Source: Symbiotaphrina buchneri (lineage: Eukaryota; Ascomycota; Symbiotaphrinales; Symbiotaphrinaceae). From it: DNA of 64,000 bases. Location: the NCBI GenBank assembly GCA_001599915.1, contig BCIG01000003.1, forward strand, positions 558,001-622,000, given 5' to 3'. The stretch's first letter is position 1, and every line of letters starts with the position of its first letter. The position numbers and the translations under genes are program-made. The notes below the pieces were generated by a model, which was not told the DNA's origin, ran no database searches, and saw only the letters and a list, made by a program, of their open reading frames with translations. This document shows, piece after piece, positions 22,111 to 33,131 of the stretch.

Positions 22111-23088
22111 ATGTCGCCGGAGAGTACCAACCTGGTGCAGCAGCACCTGGAGAAGATTAGCCTGTGTCTAGATGACGCCGGGAAACCTCGAAGAAAAGAC
22201 ACCAGAGAGATCCTTAAAAAAGCAAAGGAGGCCGTAGAGGCCGTGGCAGCGAACGGGATCTTCGGAACCGGTCTAGAAGACATCGGCCAGGTCTTCCAGG
22301 CCGTTGCTGAGCCGCGTGCAGCGGCCAAGAGAGAAAGATGGACGGAGGCAGTCGAGAGCCTGTTTGCCTTGAGAGACATGAACGATTCCCAGCATGTTGG
22401 TGAGTGTAAGCCAGATCGTCCGCTCAATACCTTTGCAGACCAAACCACTGACTTACCAGACGTTCATGCTGAAGAAGAGGAGGCCGAGTCCACTGGGGTC
22501 TCTGAGGAGAACACGACTGCACAGAATGCCGCCACGGAAGCGGCCCCAACTGCCCCAGCCCGGCGCGCGGTCGCAACCGAGGCCCTTGTGAAGGCAAACG
22601 TGAAGCTGAGCTTCATGGAACACATGCTGGGCATGTGTCTCATGGTTTTGAGACGCCTCAACACGCCTCAACACGATGAGCATCTCAACTATGTCATGAA
22701 TACCATGCGGACAAGCGGGCTGTGGCCCACAATGCCTGACCTTCTGCAGCAAGGGACTGCAGTCTTGGAGCAGAGAGAAGCCGAAGCTGCGGAACAAGGA
22801 GATGCTACCGCCGCACCTACTGTCGGAACGATCCCATCGGCCCTTCCAGCAGCACAAGCACCAGCGAGCAAGCCAAGGGCATCAGCGGTCGGTCGACCGA
22901 CCAAGAAGGCAGCTGAAAGGAATGAGGTGGCACCTCGGATGCAAGCCAAGTGCAAGAAGAGGGCAAGGCCCAAGGAGGATGAGGAGCTGGATGGTGCACA
23001 GGAAGCCCGGCCACCTCCGAAAAAGAGAGGTGGTCGGGTAAAGGGAAGCAAGGTGGTGAACGGCAAGGTCATCCCACCTCCACATTAG
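22111..23088 (+). CDS. Unknown protein with basic AT-hook-like C-terminus
   Basis: The frame from ATG at 22111 contains a probable 60-bp intron (22400-22459, GTGAGTGTAAG...TTACCAG with CTGAC). Its length is a multiple of three, so it does not interrupt the frame. Spliced length is about 305 residues. The N-terminal 95 residues are helical with many Glu/Lys (MSPESTNLVQQHLEKISL...). The middle is Glu/Ala-rich, then a hydrophobic helix SFMEHMLGMCLMVLRRLN. The last 100 residues are Ala/Pro/Lys-rich with GRPTKKA and KKRGGRVKGSK, reminiscent of AT-hook or nuclear-localisation elements. I recognise no family. A DNA-associated nuclear protein is a guess from composition. It may be lineage-specific. 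Confidence 0.6.
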   Translation: MSPESTNLVQQHLEKISLCLDDAGKPRRKDTREILKKAKEAVEAVAANGIFGTGLEDIGQVFQAVAEPRAAAKRERWTEAVESLFALRDMNDSQHVGECKPDRPLNTFADQTTDLPDVHAEEEEAESTGVSEENTTAQNAATEAAPTAPARRAVATEALVKANVKLSFMEHMLGMCLMVLRRLNTPQHDEHLNYVMNTMRTSGLWPTMPDLLQQGTAVLEQREAEAAEQGDATAAPTVGTIPSALPAAQAPASKPRASAVGRPTKKAAERNEVAPRMQAKCKKRARPKEDEELDGAQEARPPPKKRGGRVKGSKVVNGKVIPPPH

Positions 23089-23890
23089 TGGGGTGAGGAC
23101 AAGATCATGGGGAGGACGATGGAGGAGATAATGTAGTTTGACATTTGTGACCATCGCTCAGTTGTAATGGAATCAGCCTGCTGGCAGGTTGACTTCCAGA
23201 GAGCGTACATGTTTAAAGCACAACAACGGTCATGGATGGCTTGAACTGTTGAACATAAGATCTCCCATTCAGTCTCAAAGCACATTGATTCGCGCTGCTA
23301 CACTTGATGCGGCGCCTTCCCTTGAATTCTCCGCTCCAGTAAAGAAGGGTCGAGGAAGGGCTGCGTTGTATCGCGGGATGAGAATTCAACAACTTTGAAG
23401 GATATCAACTCGAGTAACTGTGAATCGGGACCACCTTATAGCTCACCGGTGGGAGACTCGGACACCTTTGCGGTCAAGACCAGATCTCCGCGCGCCGATG
23501 AAGACTGCGTATATGACACAGGGTGAACTGAACGAGGGACAGGCCTCAGGCGCCCCTTGATTAATTCTCGCTCTTCGAATTCTCCCATATAGACAAAGAT
23601 CACTCTGCTACGTGTCTGGCGAGCTGGTTACATCAAGCGGAACCCATAATCCATAGTTGCTGGGTAAGGTTGGTGGTTCTCTTGGCTTGATGAGTCATCG
23701 GTCACAACTCGCACAATTGGCGCCTGTGGCGCTTGATTCAAAAGCCGCGTGCAAAAGCCTTGTCTGTCTGTCCCCTTCCCCTTTTTCCCCTCTTCGGACC
23801 TGCCGCCGAAGTCGGATTGATTGTTACTATCTTATCTACAAGATCAGTGAGAAACAAGGCATACCACCCAGGGCCCTTCCCTAGTAATGA
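23089..23890. other. Intergenic, 802 bp
   Basis: Upstream region of the Leu3-like regulator gene; pyrimidine-rich tracts at about 23755-23800 resemble a fungal core promoter. No ORF is supported. Confidence 0.5.
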
Positions 23891-26250
23891 ATGGACGCCG
23901 CCCTCAATCCATCGACCACCACGCCGGCGTTGCAAGGAGCCCATGCCAGCCCTGCATCTGCATGGGGTGGGACCAAGAGGAAAACGGAAGTTGCTGGTTT
24001 GGACTCGTCTCCGAGAAGTGCCGAAGACGCAACGGAGGAGGGGGAGGGCCATGACCGACGACGATTACCTGGAGTGAAGAGAGCATGCAACGAGTGCAGG
24101 CAGCAGAAGGTGAGGTTGTCTAAAGCATAATTGTGCCAGTAGTTACTCACCATCGGTTGTCTCCAGTTACGATGCGATGTTGTGCAAGAACCTTTCGCCG
24201 CTTGTTCCCGATGCCGGCGCCTCGGGTTGGACTGCAAGATAGAATCGAATTTTAGGCGTGTTGGAAAGCGCAGCAAGAATGCGGAAATGGAAATAGAGAA
24301 ATTGTCGAACTTCGTAGGCAACTGGCGGAGAAGACACAGAATAGCTCGACCCATACATCCCCAACCGTCGCTGGAGCAATGACTGCTGGGCAAAGCCCTC
24401 TGATGTACCACAATGCCGCGAATCCGGACTCATATATGGGCTCGCATGAAGCTGTGGCTTCTCTGCTCGACCTTAAGTCCGGACTGGATGGATCGGGACA
24501 GTATCCTGGCGGTGGGACTCGCCAGAATATTCCTCTGAGAACCATCGAAGATGTCACATTGACGACGGAAACCGTGGAGACTCTGTTTCAAAAGTATGTT
24601 TACCACATGCCGTTGCGCGTGTCTTGATGCTGATGTACAGGCTAGTTTCTTTTCGTTCTACCACCCTTTCCTGCCTATCCTTGATTCCTCTCTACCACCA
24701 GACCACTACCTGGATGCGTCTCCTCTTCTTTTCTGGACCATAGCAGCCATCGGCTCCCGACGGTATCATGAGGACGCACCCCTACTTGCTCGATTGTGTA
24801 ATCCTGTGACTCGTCTTGTCTGGAGCACGCTTGCAGGTGTTCCGCAGAGTCATCACGTCGTCAAGGCACTGGCCTTACTCTGCTTTTGGCCCTTTCCTAT
24901 TAGTAGCACATCAGCTGATCCGACATTCATGCTAAGCGGAATCATGATGCGGGTGGCTATGCAGATTGGTCTACATCGTCCGTCCCATGCCCAAGATTTC
25001 TCTAAATTCCGAGTTGAGCTTCGGCAAGAGGAGTTGAATGATAGGGTTAAGACGTGGGCTGGGGCCAATATCGCCTGCCAAAGGTTTGTGCCTTACTATC
25101 CATTCGCGCGCGATATTTGCCTGACAAGTCCTGTCCTAGTGTTTCTACAGGATATGGTCAACCTCCTTCTATTTTGTACGACTGGACGCTATCTCTCAGC
25201 GCCAAAGACGCAAGTTACACTTTGCCAGAGGAGCTAGAACAGAGAGTTCGCATCGAGAAATTTGCGGACAAGGTTTCCAAAGCCCTCTATTTCAATCAGA
25301 CAGACCCAGTAGGGTTGATGAATGACAAGGAACGGATCCCTATGACCAATCTCCTTGCCAGAGATTTTGAAGATCTCACAGCGGATCTAGGCATCGGCAT
25401 CTCGCCTATAACAACTCTCTACCGTCTTGCAACAGGTTTACACCTGCGGCTGTCTGCTTTTTTCGACTCGCCGACATCTCCGGATTATCTGCAGGACCTG
25501 CTCTTACTCTACTTCGCAACGACGTCCTTCCTTGAACACGCACTGGATCTTACAACTTTGACGACTGGTTCCACGTCGATGCTGCCATTCGCTCCTTACT
25601 ACATCTTCAACATGATCACCGCCGCAGGCTTCACGCTCCTGAAACTCCTCAACAGCTTCTTTGCGAGACATATCGACCTCGAGCACGGGAGACAACTCTT
25701 CAATCGTACAATAAGTGCCATGCGCACCATGAGTGTTGCGAATAATGATCTCCCTGCTCGCCTCGCTGAAGTACTTGCGCAGCTTTGGAGGGGCGGAGGT
25801 GCCGGCTCGGGCGCAAGCATGGCCATGCTCGACCCTACTGGAGTGGACAGCACGCTCCAGCTCAAGGTGCGCTGCCGTATGAGTATGTCTCTCGTATTTG
25901 ACAGCGTCTGGCGTTGGCGAGAAGAATTCCAAGCCAAAGGGCGCGGCAATCTCGACTCTGCAGTGCGTAATCCTACCAACCCAGACAGCTCCGCGACCTC
26001 TGCATCTGGGGTCGACTCCGCCGACCCTAGTCTTGCTCCGGCGGTTGGGATGTCTGGCATGCCCGGCGGCTCAGGCATGATGACGCCGTCGAGTGCGGCT
26101 TTCATGGGGGATCCGAATTACGAAGTTTTTGACCCTTTGAACTGGATGCTTGATGGACTGGTGGATTTTCCATATCCGCTGGCGACCCCGACTGGTCCGG
26201 GAGCCACGCTTGGACTTGATCCACTCATGCAACAGCCGGGAATGGTATAA
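23891..26250 (+). CDS. Zn(II)2Cys6 transcription factor, Leu3/LeuB-like, with internal frame offset
   Basis: Exons are 23891-24109, 24167-24593, 24646-25083 and 25140-26250, with introns of 57, 52 and 56 bp. The zinc cluster forms across the first intron: ACNECRQQK|LRCDVVQEPF, then ACSRCRRLGLDCKIE, i.e. C-x2-C-x6-C-x10-C-x2-C-x6-C. FRRVGKRSKNAEME follows, the linker typical of Leu3-type regulators of branched-chain amino acid genes. Downstream are the fungal transcription factor middle region (YHPFLPILDSS, FMLSGIMMRVAMQIGLHRPS, STGYGQPPSILYDWTL) and a C-terminal MLDGLVDFPYP acidic segment. In exon 2 the conserved reading frame shifts at about 24293. The zinc-cluster frame ends at a stop near 24380, while the conserved continuation (EIVELRRQLAEKTQNSS) lies two bases further on. 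This may be a sequencing error or a real lesion. Confidence 0.8.
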
Positions 26251-29200
26251 GGCTAGGGTTTGAGATTCGGCGGTGTTTTGGCAGTCTTAAAATGGGTTGG
26301 TGTTTGTGATGGCATATACCCTTAATAGACGGCTACTAAGGGACTACAAGCCCAAAAGCGTGCTTCATGATTCATCGCTCTCACCTGGAACATGTAATCA
26401 GATTGAAGTGGTAGAAATTGTATGAAATGGTAATTTTAATAATGTACACGACCGTCTTTCGCTCGACTTGAAAAGGAAAATGCGAGGAGGCGGAGGGATC
26501 AGCAAGTGAATATCCGAACTCTGGACTCCAGATCTCCATAACAGTCAAGATTCCTAATGATTATGACAAATATAGGAGCGAATTGAGTCCATCTCGGATC
26601 AGCACGTGAAGACCGACTTAGATTGACGTATTAGATCGAAACTGAGGAAGTTTAAGCTTAAGCGGACAATAACTATCACATGTCACAGGTCGAATATTTT
26701 GCAGCATGGAGATCCAATAATCGACATAGTCAGGCTATTTTGCTGTAGATGTCTTTTCAGTGATTATATATAAATTCTCCATATTGTTTGCAAGCAACTA
26801 CATCGTGTCTACTTCGCTTTTCGCACTGGTTGTCATAGTACGCTTTATTCTGTATGCTGCATCATGACTCGTTGTTGCAGACACTCCCGAATATCCGAAT
26901 GTCTAAATACCACACGATTAATGTCTTGTCTAGCGGAGCTGCCCCGGCTCTCGTCATACATTTGGAGACATCGATCATGATGGTCCAGTTGTCACTGTTA
27001 TTGCTATATTAATTAACCAACACATGGTCAAAGCCAAAATGCTCTTCGCGTCTGGAAGGCTACAAACAGGTTGTTGGCAAAAGTCCTCGCAGAGCTTGCA
27101 CGAGATGCGCGCTCGGTCCTATGAAGGTGCATGTCGCACATGTACTACAGTGGAATATATCCTGCTGTCACTACTTCAGTAGTCTGCACAGCCACAAGGG
27201 CAGACCGTGAGGTCGTCATAACCTGGTGGGTACCGCCATATGTGGGGAGTCGGTTTTCAAGGGGTGATGGCCCCTACGAAGATATTCCGTCATAAGTACG
27301 CGGCAGCAGCATCTCCAGAAGCGATGCCGCCAATGAGCGGCCAAGAGGATCCACAGCGCACAAACCGAGAGAGGCGTTTCGTACTGATGAAAGTGAAATT
27401 GCGTCGTGAAATCAAACCGAATTGACGCACCTTGCCCCAGTGACTCTCGTTCACATACGTGCTACGTAGTCGTACAACAGCAGTACAGCTCTCTTCAACA
27501 GCTTCGGCGTTTGTTAGCTATCCCAGAATATACGGATCTTCACGACAAGTTATTGCTGATTTATCAACTGATTCAACTGAAACTGGCTCCACATGCTTTA
27601 AGGACACGGGGAAACGGAGATGCACCCGTCATTCTCTCCAGGTATTGATTGGTCGGGCTTCCTGTGTAAAGCAGAGTGTCAATCTCGTTCGTCTTTAGCC
27701 AACCGATGATGTCCAGGACAGCTTCATATAATCAGGTTGTCCAATCGTCCTTCACCAAAGTCATCTGTACTTTGGTTTAGCGACCGTTTCAGCTAGTGGA
27801 AACATGGCGTAAGGCACGTCGAGACGACTGGCCCGCCGTACGACTCGAGCCGGTCTCGGATATTCTGAAGCTCTTGACGCTTACGGTTGACGGTTGTCGA
27901 TCGTCCATGGAGGAGCGTTTGGTGATGACATCATGCGGCCTCTCTGGAGGCTAGTGCTGTCGATCCGTTTTGGTGGTTGGCTACCATCCGTGTGGAGAAT
28001 GTTTGGACCTCAACCGAGACTCTAAAGGAGTTATTCGTACTGAATCTGTCAAAACCGTCACCGTTAGCAAAAAGACGAGAGTGAAGTCTTGCATGAGGGA
28101 CTCCTCTGTACAACGAGCTCTAGCATGCCGGAAGCTCATATGGGCGCCTTGCCTACGTCCACGAATGATCGCCAGGCTTGCACTCGGTCCTGCCGTTTAC
28201 GACACCGAAACGCTTGAGCCCTTGGTGTGTGGAGATTAAATCGAGGTCCTAGGGAAAAGCAGAGGGATACCGTCCCCATTTCAGAAGCTAACTTGGATTA
28301 GCCGCCCCGGTGAAATAGACGTGTACTCTATCGTTCTCATCAAGAGTACTTCTTCGTTTGTCGCCTTCCTGGCAACGTACGCTTCGTAGTTTTATGGATG
28401 GCTTTGCGCTTGAACTTGTACTTGGAATGGCTGGAAACTGGACGAACGAGCACCCGAGAAGCCGTGAACCTTGGCAAAGGGTGTCGGGAGGACCACATTT
28501 TGTTCGTGCTAGCACCTAGATCTACTGGGCTACCAAGATAGTTCTGGCTAGGGATTTAGCAACCCGAATAACAGGCGCGCTGGCGCCAAGGGACCCCTAC
28601 TTTATGACTACGTCGTACCACGCCGCGATCCTGGCTTGTATCATCATTGCTCTCGAAGAAGATCAGGTAAGGTTGGAGGTTGCTCCAAAACTCTGCCCTG
28701 GCACCATCTCCCAAATCTCGTACGAAGGGTTCACACAGAGCACTCGCGCCCTCGCTTTACTCCTGGCAAATTGACATCTCGACCGGGGTGCGACATTGTA
28801 GGTGCCGATTGGGATCAGTCTATCCATTCCGGAGCTGCGACGAGACAGAAAAATGCTCGAGGTGAGTTGAAGATGACATCCAGACATGTCTCTCTTTCCC
28901 TTTGCTCTTTCCTTTTCGCGTTTCGCCCTTTCCCTGTCAGGATTTGTCACATCAAGCCACCCGCACGTTTTTTGTCAGCCGCACGCAGGGCGCCTACGTC
29001 ACTTCCCATCTCTTTTGTTCCCTGAGCCTGGGCGAGCGCTGCCACCAGCATTCCCGTTTACGGAACAGCGGGCATAAGGTCGCATACCTTAGGAACCTTA
29101 CCTGGGTGCTGAGGACGGCGAGTGCTTGATAATTATTGTTATCATTATTCTCTCGTCGGTCGCTCTCTGGGGCGCTGATCAGAGCAAACATCTGCTGCTG

Positions 29201-29607
29201 CCGTGGTGTGGGACGACGGTTCGAAGCGCTCCCTCCATTCCGGCCGCCGCCCTGTGCGTTCACTGAACTGGGGAATCCGCTTGCACCCTGCACTTGCGCC
29301 TGCACCTTGCACCTTGCACCTTGCACCCTGAAGCGTCATCGGCACCTGCTCGCGTTGCTCCTTCCCGCCTTCCGTCATTTATCGCCGATCAACTCTAACT
29401 CATCTTGTCATACACCCCAACCCAACCTTCCCTCTTGGTCTCTACTCCGCTCCCCCCTGCACTACTATTATTGTACCCTCACTTTGCTGTCTTGTGCGCA
29501 TCACCTTGCATCTTCCCATCTTGCGGCCCTCGTATCTGCACGAGCCCCTCCCTCCAGAGGCTCTCTCTTTTCGAGAAGCTTGCGACTGAAGACCGCACAC
29601 GCTGAAC
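26251..29607. other. Gene-poor intergenic stretch, 3.36 kb
   Basis: The longest gene-free interval of the window. The first kilobase is AT-rich with TATATA strings (about 26765); the middle (about 27000-28600) is of mixed composition with only short frames that resemble nothing. The last 700 bp are pyrimidine-rich and hold a heptamer repeat, as expected for the kinase promoter and leader. I could not identify a transposon, tRNA or conserved coding segment. Confidence 0.5.
29282..29328 (+). repeat. Heptamer tandem repeat (TGCACCT-like)
   Basis: Four adjoining heptamers at 29301-29328 read TGCACCT, TGCACCT, TGCACCT and TGCACCC; two degenerate copies precede them at 29282-29295. It lies 280-330 bp upstream of the kinase start codon. 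Confidence 0.8.
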
Positions 29608-31997
29608 ATGAGCACGATGCAGAATATCAAGAACTTCATACGCCACGGCAAGCAGGCCCGCGTCTCGAACCCTCCTCATGGCGATGCTACCACGAACGTG
29701 TCGCCGGTGCACGCACAACAACAGCGCTACAACAACACCTACGCGGCGCCACCCCATCAGCAACACTATGCCATAAGCGACCCGAACATCCACGCCGACC
29801 AACATAAACCATTACAAGCCGCAGCGGGAGGTCCAGCAGACTATTCAGCCGCCGTCGTGGATAACCGGAACGTTGCCGCGCAGGCAGGCGCTGCCGCTGC
29901 CCAGGCGGTCGACAGGGAACAGAAGGCGCAACAAAAGGGCATCGACCCAGCCGAGATCGAACGGCTGGTGGCTGAAGAGAAGGAGAGCCGGTCGAAGATG
30001 CCGAGGTATCCCGGACTAGAACGATGGGCTCTACTGGAGAAGATGGGCGATGGCGCCTTCAGCAATGTATACCGAGCAAGAGATACCACGGGAGAGATGG
30101 GCGAAGTAGCCATCAAAGTTGTCCGCAAATTCGAAATGAACTCTAGTCAGGTGAGCAAAGGAGTCCTGGCGGGCGGTTTCATTGGATATTACCGTCTTTC
30201 CTCTGGCAACTTGTCTTCTTACCGTCCTCATGTCGCTGTCCAACGTATCATCTGAGCTTTCCATCTCTTTTTTTCACGTGTCGTTTTGTTCCAGCTTTGT
30301 ACCTCTATTTAAGCAATCGCCAACATAGACGGGCGGGTGTTGTAGGGCGAAAACCATCTACATCCGGATTTCAAAAAACAACCGAAGACAGTAGAGGTGC
30401 GGCTCAACCTCTGCCCTTCCCTTCCTTGAGTTGCATCGCGTTCCTGACCCTTGGTTTGAACTTGGCAACAATCTCCTTTCATCATTAAAAGGCATGGCTG
30501 ACACGTATCTGTTAACCTAGCGTGCAAATATCCTGAAAGAAGTTCAGATAATGCGGCAGCTCGATCACCCTAACATTATCAAGTTGATTGACTTTTCAGA
30601 ATCTCGACAATATTACTACATCGTTCTAGAGCTATGTCCTGGAGGCGAACTCTTTCACCAGATCGTCCGTCTCACCTACTTCAGCGAGAACCTCAGTCGG
30701 CATGTCATCACGCAAGTTGCGAAAGCACTCGAGTACCTGCATGAAGAAAGTGGTGTCGTACATCGGTCAGTTTGCCTCTATCCTGGATATCGGAATGTGT
30801 CTGACATCATCGATTCACAGTGATATCAAACCCGAAAACATTCTTTTCTACCCTATTCCATTCATCCCAACCAAGAACCCGAAGCCGCGCGGTACGGACG
30901 AGGAAGACAAGGCTGACGAGGGAGAATTTATTCCTGGTGTCGGCTCTGGTGGTATCGGTCAGATCAAGATTGCCGACTTCGGCCTGTCCAAGGTGGTGTG
31001 GGACAGTCAAACGATGACTCCATGTGGTACTGTTGGGTACACCGCTCCAGAAATTGTCAAAGACGAGCGTTACTCCAAGAGTGTCGATATGTGGGCCCTC
31101 GGTTGTGTTCTGTACACCCTACTCTGTGGCTTTCCTCCCTTCTACGATGAGAGTATCCAGGTGCTCACAGAAAAGGTCGCCCGCGGACAGTACACCTTCC
31201 TCTCTCCCTGGTGGGACGATATTTCGAAGTCGGCGCAGGATCTTGTCTCGCATTTACTTACTGTCGATCCCGAAAAGCGATACACGATCAAGCAGTTCCT
31301 GAACCATCCATGGATCCGGCAGTCGAATGAGGAGACAACGCCAGCTGCGGATGCACCACCTCTTGCTACCCCACTCCTGCGGCAGAAGGGTGGTCAGACG
31401 CCCAACTATGTCCAAGCAAGCCCTGACGCTCAGGCTTTCTCTGCACAGTTCCTCGACGACACGCCAGGTAGTGCTCGCCGTATGGATTTCCGGTCGCCCG
31501 GGGCTGTCAACCTTCGGGAAGTCTTTGACGTCGGTTATGCCGTCCACAGGCAAGAGGAAGAGGGTAAGAGGCGGAAGAATTTCAAGCAGGGTTATCGTGG
31601 CGCTACGGGCGTCAATGGACTTAACGCCCTCGATGAAGAGGATGATTACGAGGACGGAGTTGACCACCCTGAAGCTGCCGATTATCCTCCACAAGCTCAG
31701 AATCCACCTGCCAAGCTCCCGAAGGCTCGAGATGCCGACGTGAGCGGTGTAGAACAGTCGCTGCGGAATACGAGAATAGGGAACAATGGCCCGGCTAAGC
31801 CGCCAACGTCATCAGCGGGACAGCAGCGAGGGTATGGTCAGCACAGCCCTGCCGTCGCAGCGGCGGCGAAACAGCAAGTTCGGAAGAACAGAGGCGCTTT
31901 TGAGCTAAGTCTGGACAACGCAACACTACTTGGGCGGAGAGGGAAGAAAGACCAGCCCGACCCAAGCAAGTTGAGGGAGTCAATAGTGGCTAGTTGA
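29608..31997 (+). CDS. CaMK-like Ser/Thr kinase, RCK2/Srk1 type
   Basis: Exons 29608-30150, 30521-30765 and 30821-31997 encode 654 residues; the introns are 370 and 55 bp. The first 135 residues are Gln/Ala-rich and disordered. The kinase domain starts at about 140 with LLEKMGDGAFSNVYRARD and AIKVVRKF (ATP Lys170). It continues with VVHRDIKPENILF (catalytic loop completed across intron 2), KIADFGLSKVVWDSQTMTPC, CGTVGYTAPEIVKDERYSKS and VDMWALGCVLYTLLCGFPPF, and ends near HPWIRQSNEE. An insert between HRDIKPEN and DFG (PFIPTKNPKPRG) is characteristic of the yeast RCK1/RCK2 and fission-yeast Srk1 group. These are stress-MAPK-activated kinases acting on translation and cell-cycle entry. The C-terminal tail is disordered and ends in a basic LGRRGKKDQPD region. 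Confidence 0.92.
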
Positions 31998-33131
31998 GCC
32001 TGAAATTTGCAAATGTTTGCAATTCGAAGTGTGTTATATTGGCAACTGATTCTTTGGTCCCGGATTGCTCCTCACCAGAAGGTTGCTTGTTGGCAGGCGT
32101 CAGTAACCACTTTTTTTTCCTTTTTCATATGGCTGGGCGTCTCATTCTCAGGGTGCTCTAGAGGTGTGAAGTTGTCTGTCTCTCCGAACAACGGGTTTCA
32201 CCCGCTTAGGCTATGAGGGCGTGGCGTTCCTTTTTTCTTTGTCTTGCTTTCACGTGCTTTTCGTACAAGGCATTACATGGTCATCTGCCGTCCTTTCAGG
32301 CGTGCAGGTCGTCGGACATGCGTATGTAGTCGTTTAGAGCACGCAAGGCGTTGCATCTTGCTTTCAATAAAACATGTCTCTCCGAGAAAATGGCTACTGG
32401 ACCCTACAGTGGAATGGTATGGTCGTTATCGTTCATGCTTCTACCGAGAAGGACTATTGTGAGCGTATGGAGCTACGAGTGTCGCAACGGCTACAGACAG
32501 AAGCGGTAAGAAAGCATCGAGTATTTCATTTCTCGCAGCTATGTTAAACAGCAGTCGTATCCTCAGGTTGCACTCCCTCACGGCCGTGCAAATAGAAAAA
32601 CCAGCAAAGAATAGATGGATCATCTAGATCGCAACAGTAAGCGTGAAAGCGTAACTCATCAAGCATCGACATGGCACGTCCTTATTCGTATCATCGCATG
32701 TGGGCATAGCCAGCATCAAGATTAGTGCAGAAGAGCGAAAAAAAACGTCATACAAAATAGCGCTTTAACAAGATCTGATAACAACACAGGATCCAATGAG
32801 CCAGAGCCGGACCAGCCAGCTGGTGGACAAGATCTGAAGAATGCGATTGGAAAGCAAATAACATGGCGAATGGAATGCAAAGAGCCACCCAGCGCTAGAT
32901 AATCGTGACATGCGTCTATGCGGGGAACTGTGGAATAAAAAGGTCAACAAATCGTAAGATATATATAAGCAGCCGCGTGAGAGTGTGTATTAGCGGCTCC
33001 AGGTGACCGTGTTCCATGGTGGGTCGTAAGGTCTCCTGACCAGCAAAGTCAGGAATAAAGCTTGGAGCGAGGGCACCAGCTCCGAGAACGACAGATTGCA
33101 GACTTCTGTCGGTCCATTCACGGTGGACTTC
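31998..33131. other. Intergenic, 1.13 kb between convergent genes
   Basis: 3' flanks of the kinase and of the disordered-protein gene, with poly-T stretches near 32110 and poly-A near 32738. No gene, RNA or repeat was recognised. Confidence 0.5.

Noticed and set aside
24258-24298. A 41-bp intron explaining the frame offset in the Leu3-like gene
   Set aside because: It would delete the conserved GKRSKNAEME linker, has a weak donor, lacks a branch site and is shorter than any accepted intron here.
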